A stretch of DNA of 64,000 nucleotides from an uncultured Winogradskyella sp. (GCF_947495255.1 NZ_CANLYI010000001.1:62001-126000), one strand, 5' to 3'. Numbered from the stretch's first letter, positions 1-8,427 are shown. The notes: generated from the letters alone by a model not told the origin. Made by a program: numbers and translations.

Positions 1-255
1 TAAGTATAACCCGTGTCCTGCTTCGTCTTGTACTTTTGCTAATAAAGCAACTTTACGACGTAATGAAGGCGCTCTTGTAATCCAGTTTCCTTCTGGAAGC
101 ATTCCTACAATTTCGGAATGTGCGTGTTGCGACATTTGCCTAATATGCGTTTTGCGATATTTTTCTGGCATCCAATCTTTTGGTTCGATTTTCTCGTCTC
201 TTGCAATACGTGCTTCGAATTGCGTTTCTAGGTTTTTTATTTGTTCTTCACTCAT
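1..255 (-). CDS. paaA: Phenylacetyl-CoA 1,2-epoxidase catalytic subunit PaaA (partial, 3' end outside window)
   Basis: The first 85 codons lie in the window and the rest runs off the left edge. The N-terminus ([17 protein letters not shown], then [21 protein letters not shown] and [14 protein letters not shown]) and the iron-ligand region ending DEAGHG match PaaA, the diiron subunit of the multicomponent epoxidase that converts phenylacetyl-CoA to its ring-1,2-epoxide in the cytosol. The upstream gene is the matching reductase PaaE, 107 bases away, so both should belong to one leftward catabolic operon, presumably continuing with paaB, paaC and paaD. The ATG at 253-255 is the only sensible start. 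Identity is confident; completeness cannot be judged. Confidence 0.93.
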   Translation of the reverse strand, partial: MSEEQIKNLETQFEARIARDEKIEPKDWMPEKYRKTHIRQMSQHAHSEIVGMLPEGNWITRAPSLRRKVALLAKVQDEAGHGLYL

Positions 256-362
256 TATAATAGCTATTAGCTATTGGCTCTTGGCCTTTAGCATGTTGAA
301 CTTAATTTTTCTTTTTCAATATATTTTTCAAATTCCTGAATTGGCAGGAATAACAAATCTTT

Positions 363-1436
363 TTAGACATCAAAGTCTACTACAACTTTCTCTGTTGTTG
401 GCACTGCTTGACAACTTAGTACCAGTTGTTGTGCAACTTCTTTATCGTCTAACGCATAATTAATTTTCATTTCTACAGCACCTTCAATAACTCTACATTT
501 ACAAGTACTACAAACACCTCCTTTGCAAGCAAATGGCAAGTCAGCGCCTGCTCCTAAGGCAGCATCTAAGATATTATCGTATTCTTTAGTCATGGTGAAT
601 AAGAATTCTTTTCCTCCATCAACTATAGTGACTTCAGTTCCTTCTACATTTTGTTTTGCAAGACGTTCTGCTCGTTTTATATCTTCTTCTGAAAGTCCGG
701 TAACAAAAAGCTCGAAGTGAACTAATTCTTTTGGCAAACCTGCATTAATGAGATATTCACTAACGTAGTTTACCATTTTTTCAGGTCCACAAAGAAAGAC
801 TTCACTTGTATCTGGAATATCAATAAAAGTCTTTGTTAGAACCTTCATTTTTTCATCGTCGAACCTACCATTAAACAACTCGATATCTCTACGTTCTTTA
901 GTTAAGAAATAATAGATTTCTAGTCTGCCAAAAAATGTATTACGCAATTGTTCTAGTTCTTCTTTAAAAATAATGGATTTTGCTGTTTTATTTACATAAA
1001 ACAGTTTACAAGTCGCGTTTGGCTCTGCTGATAAGTGAGCTTTTATCATGGAAAGTACTGGTGTTACACCACTTCCTGCCGCAAAAAATAAATAATTTTT
1101 AGATACTTCTGGTTGCACAGGAATTCCAAAATTTCCGCTTGGCGACATGACTTCTATTTCATCTCCTGCTTTTAAACTTTCGTTTACATAGGTTGAAAAC
1201 TTACCCTCTGGAATTAACTTAACTGCTACTTTCCATTGGTTATCATTTGGACCAGAACAAAGTGAGTAAGAACGACGAACATCTTCGTCATTAATATCTG
1301 CTTTTAGTGTTAGATGCTGCCCTTGACGAAATTGAAATTCGCTTTTAAGTGCTATTGGAACATGAAAATCTATAACAGAAGTATCTTCCGTCTCTTTGTA
1401 AATGTCTTTTATTTTGAGCTTATAAAATTGCGCCAT
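363..1436 (-). CDS. paaE: Phenylacetyl-CoA epoxidase reductase subunit PaaE
   Basis: This 357-residue protein carries electrons from NADPH through FAD and a plant-type [2Fe-2S] cluster to the PaaA diiron site. The order is an FAD-binding barrel with RRSYSLCS, an NAD(P)-binding domain with AAGSGVTPVLSMI and LCGPEKMV, and a C-terminal ferredoxin domain with the spacing C-x4-C-x2-C (ACKGGVCSTC) plus a distal LSCQ cysteine. Length and architecture are normal for the family. It is the first gene of the leftward paa operon, with a TAACTTTG -7 box and a palindromic operator immediately upstream and a TetR gene 68 bases upstream. The paaA-proximal spacer holds a small TTCCTG/CAGGAA hairpin only. Confidence 0.94.
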   Translation of the reverse strand: MAQFYKLKIKDIYKETEDTSVIDFHVPIALKSEFQFRQGQHLTLKADINDEDVRRSYSLCSGPNDNQWKVAVKLIPEGKFSTYVNESLKAGDEIEVMSPSGNFGIPVQPEVSKNYLFFAAGSGVTPVLSMIKAHLSAEPNATCKLFYVNKTAKSIIFKEELEQLRNTFFGRLEIYYFLTKERRDIELFNGRFDDEKMKVLTKTFIDIPDTSEVFLCGPEKMVNYVSEYLINAGLPKELVHFELFVTGLSEEDIKRAERLAKQNVEGTEVTIVDGGKEFLFTMTKEYDNILDAALGAGADLPFACKGGVCSTCKCRVIEGAVEMKINYALDDKEVAQQLVLSCQAVPTTEKVVVDFDV

Positions 1437-1455
1437 TATTAATTTTTATAACAAA

Positions 1456-1488
1456 AACTAACACTTGTTAGTTCACTAAGCAAAGTTA
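1456..1488 (-). promoter_or_regulatory. paaE promoter with TetR-type palindromic operator
   Basis: On the minus strand a perfect -7 box TAACTTTG lies at 1488-1481, placing the transcription start near 1474. Directly over that start is the perfect inverted repeat AACTAAC-ACTT-GTTAGTT (1456-1473). A 7-bp-arm palindrome on a transcription start, beside a TetR gene, is the expected arrangement for repression by the neighbouring regulator, probably relieved by phenylacetyl-CoA. The palindrome is seen directly; the assignment of regulator and effector is inference from the PaaR family. Confidence 0.7.
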
Positions 1489-1504
1489 TAAAATTTAATC
1501 TAAA

Positions 1505-2074
1505 CTAATTGTTAATTCCTTTTATGAGGATTTGCGATAACGAATTGGATAATTCTTCTAGATTTATGTCTTCCTTTTTAGGAATCCACATATAGAGGGA
1601 ACGCAAGGTGGTTAAGATAGAAAACATCATTACATCTGATTTAATGTCTATTATTTCACCTGAAGCTATTCCACTTTTAAGAATATTTCTAAAATCATTT
1701 TCATAATCGTCTCTTAGTTGCTGATAATAGTCTAATTTCTCTTCTAGATGCATCCAATCGTTATTTAATGATGCCATGCCGTATATATTTTGGCTAGAAA
1801 TTTTCACATGAAGTTCTATTATCTTATTTAATTTATCAATGCAATTAGCATCAGAAGATTGAATTAACTGCATACCTTCAGTAAATTCTTGTGCTAGTGA
1901 GATGATGATAGTCTTTAAAATATCTTGTTTAGATTTTATGTGATTATATAAACTAGCAGCTTTCATTCCCATTGCCTTTGCCAAATCTCGCATTGTCACA
2001 GCGCTATAGCCTTTTTCTTTAAATAACTTGGCTGCTACTCTAATAATTTCTTGTTGTCTCGTTTCTGATTTCAT
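1505..2074 (-). CDS. TetR/AcrR family repressor, probable regulator of the paa operon
   Basis: The protein has 189 residues. An N-terminal TetR helix-turn-helix occupies about residues 8-55 (KEKGYSAVTMRDLAKAMGMK, then SLYNHIKSKQDIL), followed by a helical ligand and dimer domain without recognisable motifs. It is co-oriented with and 68 bases upstream of paaE. A strong palindrome lies at the paaE promoter, so it is most likely the PaaR-type repressor responding to a phenylacetate intermediate. A second short palindrome, GTAAC-TTTG-GTTAC, lies upstream at 2126-2139. Family membership is certain; effector and target are inferred from position. Confidence 0.85.
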   Translation of the reverse strand: MKSETRQQEIIRVAAKLFKEKGYSAVTMRDLAKAMGMKAASLYNHIKSKQDILKTIIISLAQEFTEGMQLIQSSDANCIDKLNKIIELHVKISSQNIYGMASLNNDWMHLEEKLDYYQQLRDDYENDFRNILKSGIASGEIIDIKSDVMMFSILTTLRSLYMWIPKKEDINLEELSNSLSQILIKGINN

Positions 2075-2125
2075 ATTTAATTAAAGCACTAAAATAAGAA
2101 GTTTTTAATGTAACATATATATAAT

Positions 2126-2139
2126 GTAACTTTGGTTAC
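2126..2139 (+). promoter_or_regulatory. Promoter -7 box inside a short palindrome, between TetR and rhodanese genes
   Basis: TAACTTTG (2127-2134) matches the Bacteroidota -7 consensus and sits 52 bases before the rhodanese ATG. It is embedded in the perfect inverted repeat GTAAC-TTTG-GTTAC. This could be a second operator for the divergent TetR protein, although the half-site GTAAC differs from the CTAAC half-site at paaE. No convincing -33 TTG was seen at the usual distance. Confidence 0.45.
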
Positions 2140-2185
2140 GTATGTTCTAGAATGCTTTTCGGATTTTTGACAAAAATTAAATACT

Positions 2186-2494
2186 ATGGGATTATTAAAT
2201 GCTTTATTTGGAAAATCAACTAACAATGTTGCAGAATACATTGAAAAAGGTGCAGTAATTTTAGATGTTAGAACTAAAAGCGAATACCAAGGAGGTCATA
2301 TTAAAAACGCAATACATATTCCGGTTCAAGAATTAGAAAATAGAATTAACGAAGTTAAAAAACTAAACAAACCTGTGATTGCACATTGCGCAAGTGGTAT
2401 GCGTTCTGCAAATGCCGCAAATATCTTAAAATCTAATGGCATTGACGCCATAAATGGTGGAGGTATTACAAGTTTACAACGTAAGTTGGGTTAA
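2186..2494 (+). CDS. Single-domain rhodanese-like sulfurtransferase
   Basis: This 102-residue protein is one rhodanese domain. It has the entry motif VILDVRTKSEYQGGHIKNAI and the active-site loop HCASGMRS with the persulfide-forming Cys68. There is no signal peptide, so it is likely cytosolic. Single-domain proteins of this type move sulfane sulfur in thiosulfate or polysulfide metabolism, but the natural donor and acceptor cannot be read from the sequence. It is transcribed divergently from the TetR gene and its last four bases overlap the stop of the convergent DUF4230 gene. Confidence 0.9.
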   Translation: MGLLNALFGKSTNNVAEYIEKGAVILDVRTKSEYQGGHIKNAIHIPVQELENRINEVKKLNKPVIAHCASGMRSANAANILKSNGIDAINGGGITSLQRKLG

Positions 2495-3114
2495 TCTAAG
2501 ATTCCTTCTAGGTTCTGTAATTGATTTAAATCTTCAATAGGGCTTTCGTTATATTGTAAAGTCCAACCTAATGAATTGGTAAGCATAAAGAATTTTGAAA
2601 GTTCACTTATTAAACGATTTTGGGCATTAGATTTTAAATCTGACGCTTCAATTTTTTTCATTAGTGATTTACTCACTGTTTCCTTTATATTATTATAGTC
2701 TTTGGCTTCAAACGGATTTAAGTAATCAGATTGTATATCGTAGTATTCAAAATCTGGACTGATTTTAATTTCTTCTTTTGGTATACTTATAATTTGAAGT
2801 GTTTTAGTGGCTTCATCGATTTTGTATTCAATTTCACTTAAATCGTAAGCAACCGTTACGTCTGCATTAACAACGACAAGTGCTTTTTTATCTGCAGAAA
2901 GATAATCCCCAAAAATGGCTTTTGAATTTTTATAGCTAAATACTTCAGAAAAATGACCTTCTGTAACTACTAATTTACCAACATTCTTAATTTGTTCTTG
3001 AATTAAAGCGCTGTGCTCTTCAATAATAATTTTATCTTCATTTTTATCATCACAATATTTAAACGTAAATACAAGTATAATTGTGATAATGACACCAAAT
3101 AGTATTTTTTTCAT
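2491..3114 (-). CDS. DUF4230 domain protein, membrane-anchored
   Basis: The protein has 207 residues: one N-terminal transmembrane or uncleaved signal segment (residues 3-20), then a DUF4230 domain recognisable from VTEGHFSEVFSYKNSK, the stretch ALVVVNADVTVAYDL and the closing aromatic GWTLQYNE. The family is common in Bacteroidota and Firmicutes and has no established function. The bulk should lie outside the cytoplasmic membrane. Its gene overlaps the convergent rhodanese gene by four bases and no partner gene is apparent. Confidence 0.8.
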   Translation of the reverse strand: MKKILFGVIITIILVFTFKYCDDKNEDKIIIEEHSALIQEQIKNVGKLVVTEGHFSEVFSYKNSKAIFGDYLSADKKALVVVNADVTVAYDLSEIEYKIDEATKTLQIISIPKEEIKISPDFEYYDIQSDYLNPFEAKDYNNIKETVSKSLMKKIEASDLKSNAQNRLISELSKFFMLTNSLGWTLQYNESPIEDLNQLQNLEGILD

Positions 3115-3344
3115 AGGCCAATTTAAACATTTTACAATTTATGGCACTTAAAATTCGTTATTATTAAAACTTGTTTTTTTACCTTATGTCGTATATGAGT
3201 GTGCATCATCTATAAAAAACGCAACACATCATTATTATATACAAGATTCGTTTTTAAGGTTTTAACTTAGTTGTAGAATAAGCAAATACATATGTGACCA
3301 ACATTGTATTTAAAGGAATCCCTCTAATCTAAAAAGTGATTATT

Positions 3345-4103
3345 ATGTTAAAAACTATAAGCACACTACTTATCCTATTCGCTACACTGACTAGTTATAG
3401 CCAGAACTTCACGTTAATTAAAAACACACATCCACAAGCTAGAGAATTAAAGCACAGCCTAAATAAAACTAAGGACAGTTTAGTTTTAGAGTGCGACCAC
3501 AAAATTGTTAACGTTGATTTTTTTAATGAAGATTTTGAAAAAACCGTCATTGTTGAAGACTTAAAAACAAAAATATCATTAGAAGATTTTCCTGAAGGTA
3601 AATTTATTATTGAAGCCAAACTTACGGACAAAATTATTCTGATTGATTTAATAAAACATGAAGAGTACAAATCTAATGACCTTACTAATATTAATGAACC
3701 TGCTGAAGGCCAAGGCATGATGTTAGATGAAACATTAACTGTTATTAAAAACGCACCAAACAAAAGCATATCCTTTATGCTCACACGAGAAAAAGCGACA
3801 CAACAAAATACTACAACCAATAAATTCTATTGGGTAATATCTCAAACCAATAATAAGATAGGATCTAGTAAAACCATGAAGTTAGCTGACCAAAAATCTG
3901 TAGACAGAATGATTTTAAAACATAAGGTAGAGCTAGATAGTGACTGTGGCAAACTAAATGAATTAACTATTTGGGAAGTGTACAATACAAGAGAGTTTAT
4001 GGAAAAACAAGTTTCTAATCCAGATTTTGTATATACTTCAACTACAGACTCATTTAACAGAACGCCCTATTACGCAACAAAGAACAAAGCTCAAGACTTA
4101 TAA
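3345..4103 (+). CDS. Secreted protein of unknown function, paralogue of the 4443-5417 product
   Basis: Not recognised as a named family. A signal peptide MLKTISTLLILFATLTSYSQ is followed by about 230 residues. The start chosen is ATG 3345; a GTG three codons upstream also fits. Two conserved blocks are shared with the next gene: an N-terminal block (HPQARELKHSLNKTKDSLVL, then V.FFNEDFE and D.PEGKFI.EAKL.DKI) and a C-terminal block (FYWVIS, KLADQKSVDRMI, KLNELTIWEVYNTREFM, TPYYATKNK). The N-terminal block reads like a small beta-sandwich. The pair probably arose by tandem duplication. Exported; role unknown. Confidence 0.75.
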   Translation: MLKTISTLLILFATLTSYSQNFTLIKNTHPQARELKHSLNKTKDSLVLECDHKIVNVDFFNEDFEKTVIVEDLKTKISLEDFPEGKFIIEAKLTDKIILIDLIKHEEYKSNDLTNINEPAEGQGMMLDETLTVIKNAPNKSISFMLTREKATQQNTTTNKFYWVISQTNNKIGSSKTMKLADQKSVDRMILKHKVELDSDCGKLNELTIWEVYNTREFMEKQVSNPDFVYTSTTDSFNRTPYYATKNKAQDL

Positions 4104-4344
4104 ATCCAACTAGTTAATACAACACATTTAAAAAGGAGTATTTTTTGATTGATTAAACTTCTAAATTTTAATATTAACTGATAAATTTGAGCTAGATACA
4201 ACTTATATATACTGTAAAATCGATGTTATATACATCAATTACTGGCAAAATTCCGTAAGAAAACAGCTAACATTTCATACCGCATTTTGAGTGTTACATC
4301 GAGGCGTAATGTACCTTAACCAATAAAATATGCACCATAGCTAA

Positions 4345-4407
4345 TTTTTGAAACTGCTAATTTAAAAGCAAATACCTTTGTTTTTAACAAGGAAAAGTAC
4401 ATCTTTG
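4345..4407 (+). promoter_or_regulatory. Promoter region in the 339-base gap before 4443
   Basis: The gap 4104-4442 holds no credible gene. Near its right end are a TTTTTG and, 22 bases on, a perfect -7 box TACCTTTG (4373-4380). A second, one-mismatch box CATCTTTG (4400-4407) has TTTG 19 bases upstream and would leave a leader of about 30 bases before ATG 4443. The rest of the gap is plain AT-rich sequence. Confidence 0.45.
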
Positions 4408-4442
4408 CGACATTGTTTCCCCAAAACAAAAACCTACTTAAC

Positions 4443-5417
4443 ATGAAAATACTATACACAACTGTGTTCTTACTTTTGGCGTCATTAGTTTATGGCCAAA
4501 AATCTACATTATACCAAAACGTAAATGTACGAGCGAAAGAACTTAAGCATAATCTAAATAAAACTGGAGATAGCCTTATATTAAAATGTGAGCGAACTAT
4601 CTATGAAGTTGTTATTTTTAATGACGATTTTGAACGCGTTGTTAGAGTAAGAGAGACCGAAGCTATCATACCTATTGCTGATGTTCCAGTAGGAAGATTT
4701 ATCGTTGAAGCCTTACTTAGTGATAAACTTATTGTTATTACCTTACTAAGAAACGAGCCATTTGACTTACCTGATACAGCTCAATTAATTTCGGATACTT
4801 CTGATTTATTTGGAACAAAATCTAAACCTAAAACCGAAGCAGTTGCTAGTATAGAAAAACCAATTGAGCCTCCTATTGAAGTAAATGTTGCAGCTATTGA
4901 AGCAACGGAACAAGAAGTATCTACCACAGAAATTAATACCAAAAGGACAGATATAGCGGTTGCAGGTAAAAAAGCAACTCCTAAACCTAGACTTACAAGA
5001 AAGGTAACTTACACAAAACCAAAGAAACCAGCTGAAAGTAGTCTATCTCTATTTAAAGCAGAAAAAGAATCTGCCGCAGCTGCAAAGAAAAAACCAAAAA
5101 CAGCGATAGATGTAGCTAGAGCAAACAGGATTGTAAGCAAATATTGGGTAGAATATAGAATTAACAGTGGTCAAAACTCTCAAAAAATCCTAAAATTAGG
5201 AGATCAAGATGCAGTTGACCGCATGATTAGGAAAATTGAAATTGACAAGAAAACAAAAGCAGGTCGCTTAAACGAGCTTATTATTTGGACCGTATATGAC
5301 CCAACAAAGTTCGTTAAACATAAAAAAATGAATAAAGATAATTTTACTACTGTACCTTCTGAAAGTTTTAAACTAGAACCTTATTACAAAAAGGTAAACG
5401 ACCCAGATAATCTATAA
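4443..5417 (+). CDS. Secreted protein of unknown function with K/P-rich linker, paralogue of the 3345-4103 product
   Basis: The protein has 324 residues from ATG 4443; an in-frame TTG ten codons upstream would spoil the signal peptide MKILYTTVFLLLASLVYGQ. It has the same N-terminal block (RAKELKHNLNKTGDSLILKC, VVIFNDDFERVVRV, PVGRFIVEALL) and C-terminal block (YWVEYRINSG, KLGDQDAVDRMIRK, GRLNELIIWTVYDPTKF, EPYYKK) as its neighbour. A linker of about 110 residues rich in Lys, Pro, Ala and Glu separates them, like envelope-spanning linkers of TonB-type proteins. The neighbour lacks most of the linker. Function unknown; an envelope role is inferred. Confidence 0.78.
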   Translation: MKILYTTVFLLLASLVYGQKSTLYQNVNVRAKELKHNLNKTGDSLILKCERTIYEVVIFNDDFERVVRVRETEAIIPIADVPVGRFIVEALLSDKLIVITLLRNEPFDLPDTAQLISDTSDLFGTKSKPKTEAVASIEKPIEPPIEVNVAAIEATEQEVSTTEINTKRTDIAVAGKKATPKPRLTRKVTYTKPKKPAESSLSLFKAEKESAAAAKKKPKTAIDVARANRIVSKYWVEYRINSGQNSQKILKLGDQDAVDRMIRKIEIDKKTKAGRLNELIIWTVYDPTKFVKHKKMNKDNFTTVPSESFKLEPYYKKVNDPDNL

Positions 5418-5419
5418 GA

Positions 5420-5758
5420 TTACTTCTTTTCAAGATCTAACTTCTCGGCGAAATAATCACAGAAATCTTTCATGGTAGCTGTCATTTTTTCGTCTTGTGT
5501 TGCTCTTAAAAACGTATCACTCATAGTCACCAAGGTTTGATGAAAAAAGAGTTTCATCTCATCTACTGGCATATCCTTAGTCCATAAATCTATTTTTAAA
5601 GTTTCTTGAGCATTACTATCCCAAACGGATAACATTACTGCTTTAGCTTCTTCATTATTTACGCCTCCTTCTTGTGCAGACCAGTTAAGTTTTTCTGGCA
5701 CTCGGTTTTCATCAAGTTCAACGTTTAATACAATTTTAGATTTTATAACTTTAGCCAT
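5420..5758 (-). CDS. gldC: Gliding motility protein GldC
   Basis: The protein has 112 residues with no signal peptide or membrane segment. Length, the opening MAKVIKSKIVLNVELDENRV and the motifs NWSAQEGG and IDLWTKDMPVDEMK match GldC, found next to gldB in gliding Flavobacteriia. Its biochemical role is not established; in Flavobacterium it improves but is not essential for gliding. The start codon overlaps the gldB stop by one base (TAATG), so the two are translationally coupled. It ends two bases from the convergent secreted-protein gene. Confidence 0.9.
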   Translation of the reverse strand: MAKVIKSKIVLNVELDENRVPEKLNWSAQEGGVNNEEAKAVMLSVWDSNAQETLKIDLWTKDMPVDEMKLFFHQTLVTMSDTFLRATQDEKMTATMKDFCDYFAEKLDLEKK

Positions 5759-6717
5759 TACTTTTTTGGTTTAAAATTCGATTTAGTGAATATTTCTTCA
5801 GGTTCAGTTTGCATAATTTTCATCACATCTTTACCTGTATTTTCTGCATAAGCCCTTACAATTTGCCATCCTATATACTGACCTAATCGTCCTGGCGAAT
5901 CATTATCTAACTCAAGTCCAAATTTACTAAAAGGTGCATCTGCAATAAAACGGCTTGGTAATTTATTGTTAGTGCTATATAATAATTCTTTCTCTATAAA
6001 ATAACTCCAAATCTGGCTCTCATTTGCTTCAGCCCATTTTATTTGAGCTTCAGTATAACCAATCTTATCCGCGTCGGTTTTAAAAGGAATCATAACATCT
6101 TTGAAGTAGAGTAATTTTCCGAAATAAATCATTTCATCTAACAAAGTCCTTCTATTAGATTGAAACATATATTTTATGGCATAATCATTTGCGACATCTG
6201 ATACTATTTGATTTCCTTCCATATTAGAAGCAATATACATTGGTATGTTTTGGTAAAACTCATGATTAGCACCCAAATAATTATCTAAAGCAATAAGTAC
6301 TAAAGAATCATTAACAAATGTTTTATTTCTATAATCTACATCATTGGTTAGAGTAATTACTCTTGGCGCTTTAAACGCCTTATCGTAATAGTTTAAATGT
6401 TGAAATAAACCTTTCAGTTCTTTCTTTGACGCATCTAAGTCAGGAAATTTACGCTGTACTTCCGCTAATAATTCGTTTTGTAAGCTGTCATTCATTTTTT
6501 CAATCCAAAAAGCATCTGGATCACTAATAAAGAAAAATGGATAAGCTCCTTTAATCTTTGGTAAATCTTTTGGTTCAGCTTCAGCAAATGCTTTATCAAA
6601 ACGTTCTACATCAAAATTAACATCGATTTCAGCAATTTCTTTTTCAACTTTAGACTCCTCATCACAAGACAAAAGAACCAACCCTAACAATAATATTATA
6701 AAAAATCTTATCCGCAT
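5758..6717 (-). CDS. gldB: Gliding motility lipoprotein GldB
   Basis: GldB is a lipoprotein required for gliding in Flavobacterium. The start chosen is ATG 6717, giving the lipoprotein signal MRIRFFIILLLGLVLLSC with lipobox LLSC and 319 residues. An upstream ATG at 6768 sits inside the -7 box TACCTTTG (6766-6773) and so cannot be translated from that promoter; 6729 is a possible alternative. The body (WIEKMNDSLQNELL, HLNYYDKAF, RLGQYIGWQIVRAY) matches the DUF2268-like fold of GldB. It is transcribed divergently from nadE, the usual flavobacterial arrangement, and coupled to gldC. Confidence 0.9.
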   Translation of the reverse strand: MRIRFFIILLLGLVLLSCDEESKVEKEIAEIDVNFDVERFDKAFAEAEPKDLPKIKGAYPFFFISDPDAFWIEKMNDSLQNELLAEVQRKFPDLDASKKELKGLFQHLNYYDKAFKAPRVITLTNDVDYRNKTFVNDSLVLIALDNYLGANHEFYQNIPMYIASNMEGNQIVSDVANDYAIKYMFQSNRRTLLDEMIYFGKLLYFKDVMIPFKTDADKIGYTEAQIKWAEANESQIWSYFIEKELLYSTNNKLPSRFIADAPFSKFGLELDNDSPGRLGQYIGWQIVRAYAENTGKDVMKIMQTEPEEIFTKSNFKPKK

Positions 6718-6765
6718 TTTGTAAAACATTTTTAATCCTAACACGATTGCGTTATTTTTGTTGTG

Positions 6766-6773
6766 CAAAGGTA
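6766..6773 (-). promoter_or_regulatory. gldBC promoter -7 box
   Basis: TACCTTTG on the minus strand (CAAAGGTA on plus) is a perfect TAnnTTTG match between the divergent gldB and nadE genes. It fixes the gldB transcription start near 6759 and therefore argues against the longer open frame beginning at 6768. On the plus strand a weaker CTTCTTTG (6776-6783) may serve nadE. Confidence 0.5.
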
Positions 6774-6802
6774 CACTTCTTTGTAATAAAAATTAAAAAT
6801 TT

Positions 6803-7591
6803 ATGCAGACAGAAAAGATTGTAAATCATATTGTAGATTGGCTAAAGGACTATGCAACTAAAGCAGGTGTTAATGGTTTTGTAATTGGTATTTCGGGCGG
6901 AATAGACTCTGCCGTTACCTCAACACTATGCGCCAAAACAGGTTTAGACCTTTTATGTATTGAAATGCCAATTCACCAAGCTGCTAGTCATGTCACAAGA
7001 GCACAAGAGCATATAGCGCAATTAAAGGAGCGGTTTCCTAATGTAAAAGACACAAGAGTAGACTTAACACCTGTTTTTGAGGAATTTAAAACAGAAGTCA
7101 GCTTAGAAGGTAAACAAGCCACAGTAGATATGGCTTTAGCTAATACTAGAGCTCGCTTACGTATGACTACTCTTTATTACCATGCCGGTCTCTTAGGACT
7201 TTTAGTAGCAGGTACAGGAAATAAAGTTGAAGATTTTGGTGTTGGTTTTTATACCAAATATGGTGATGGTGGCGTAGATTTAAGTCCTATTGCAGATTTA
7301 TTAAAAACTGAAGTCTACAAAATTGGTGATTATCTTAAAGTACCAGAGTCTATTATGAAAGCTGCACCAAGTGATGGTTTATTTGGCGATGCTCGTAGTG
7401 ATGAAGATCAAATCGGAGCTTCTTACCCTGAATTAGAATGGGCAATGAAAATGAAGGATGAAGGAAAAACAGCATCAGATTTTGAAGGAAGACAGCGTGA
7501 AGCGTTTGAAATTTTCACTAGATATAACAATTCTAACAAGCATAAAATGATAGCGATTCCTGTTTGCGAAATTCCCAATAATTTAAAATAA
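6803..7591 (+). CDS. nadE: NH3-dependent NAD+ synthetase
   Basis: The protein has 262 residues and catalyses the last step of NAD synthesis: ATP-dependent amidation of nicotinic acid adenine dinucleotide in the cytosol. The PP-loop SGGIDSAVTS lies near residue 30, followed by NTRARLRMTTLYYHA, the stretch GTGNKVEDFGVGFYTKYGDG that lines the dinucleotide site, and the DGLFGD/DEDQIGASY region. There is no N-terminal glutaminase domain, so it should use free ammonia. It is divergent from gldBC with a 35-base leader from its start to the -7 region. Confidence 0.95.
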   Translation: MQTEKIVNHIVDWLKDYATKAGVNGFVIGISGGIDSAVTSTLCAKTGLDLLCIEMPIHQAASHVTRAQEHIAQLKERFPNVKDTRVDLTPVFEEFKTEVSLEGKQATVDMALANTRARLRMTTLYYHAGLLGLLVAGTGNKVEDFGVGFYTKYGDGGVDLSPIADLLKTEVYKIGDYLKVPESIMKAAPSDGLFGDARSDEDQIGASYPELEWAMKMKDEGKTASDFEGRQREAFEIFTRYNNSNKHKMIAIPVCEIPNNLK

Positions 7592-7726
7592 ATATTGCGT
7601 TTAATAGAATTAATTAGTAAAAATTATCAATTTTTCACTATTTTTGATTAATTGAATCTACGCATTGTATTGATAATAGCCTATTAAAACAATAATGACC
7701 CTAACCAAAAATTAAATACAATAGTA

Positions 7727-8356
7727 ATGATACATATTTTACTTGTTGATAATCATCCCATTGTTCGCAAGGGATTAGAACTATTTCTTAATAGTAAACC
7801 AGACTTAAAAGTTATAGGTAGTTTAGAAAGCGGAATCGAAATATTTGAATTTGTAAGACGTAATAATGTAGATGTTATTATCTCTGAAGTTGACCTCCCA
7901 GAATTAAATGGTATCACTGCACTTAGAGCCATTAAAAAAGAATATAAATCTGTTAATGTATTAATGTTTAGCCATCAGCCTGAAGAAATTTATGCTATTA
8001 GCACATTAAAAGCTGGAGCCTCTGGTTATTTAAATAAAACAGCAAAGGTTGAAGAAATTGAAAAAGCTGTACGTTTAATTCACGCAGGTGAAACTTCACT
8101 AAGCGAAAAAATGGACAAACACTTACGCTATGAAGACACACGTAAAAGCAGAAGTAGAATGTTTAAAAAATTATCCACTAGAGAAGTAGAGGTATTAAAA
8201 TTACTTTCTATTGGCAGAAAAAATAAAGAAATAGCTCAAGAATTAGATATTAATGAAAAAACAGTGAGTACTTATAAAGCACGTTTATTCAAAAAATTAA
8301 GTGTAACTAATATTGTAGATTTAATTCACCAAGCCAAGCATCATAATTTAGCATAA
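7727..8356 (+). CDS. NarL/FixJ-type response regulator with atypical receiver (Glu54 in place of Asp)
   Basis: The protein has 209 residues: a receiver domain (1-120) and a LuxR-type DNA-binding domain (about 145-209) with LSTREVEVLKLLSIGRKNKE and ELDINEKTVSTYKARLFKKL. In the receiver the phospho-acceptor position reads ISEVDLPELNG, so Glu54 (codon GAA at 7886-7888) replaces the usual Asp. The acidic pair is Asp8-Asn9 rather than Asp-Asp, while the Lys of YLNKTA remains. It is therefore probably not controlled by standard phosphorylation and may be locked in an active-like form. No kinase lies beside it; nadE precedes it by 135 bases and a terminator follows. Confidence 0.88.
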   Translation: MIHILLVDNHPIVRKGLELFLNSKPDLKVIGSLESGIEIFEFVRRNNVDVIISEVDLPELNGITALRAIKKEYKSVNVLMFSHQPEEIYAISTLKAGASGYLNKTAKVEEIEKAVRLIHAGETSLSEKMDKHLRYEDTRKSRSRMFKKLSTREVEVLKLLSIGRKNKEIAQELDINEKTVSTYKARLFKKLSVTNIVDLIHQAKHHNLA

Positions 8357-8382
8357 TTCAGCTTTAACAAAAAAAATATCAC

Positions 8383-8415
8383 ATGCCATATAAAGTAATT
8401 TTATATGGCATTTTT
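8383..8415. terminator. Bidirectional intrinsic terminator
   Basis: The stem ATGCCATATAAA / TTTATATGGCAT has a short loop and is followed by a T run on the plus strand, with an A run before it serving the other strand. It lies between the convergent response regulator and dnaG. Confidence 0.75.
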
Positions 8416-8427
8416 AATTGAAAACAA

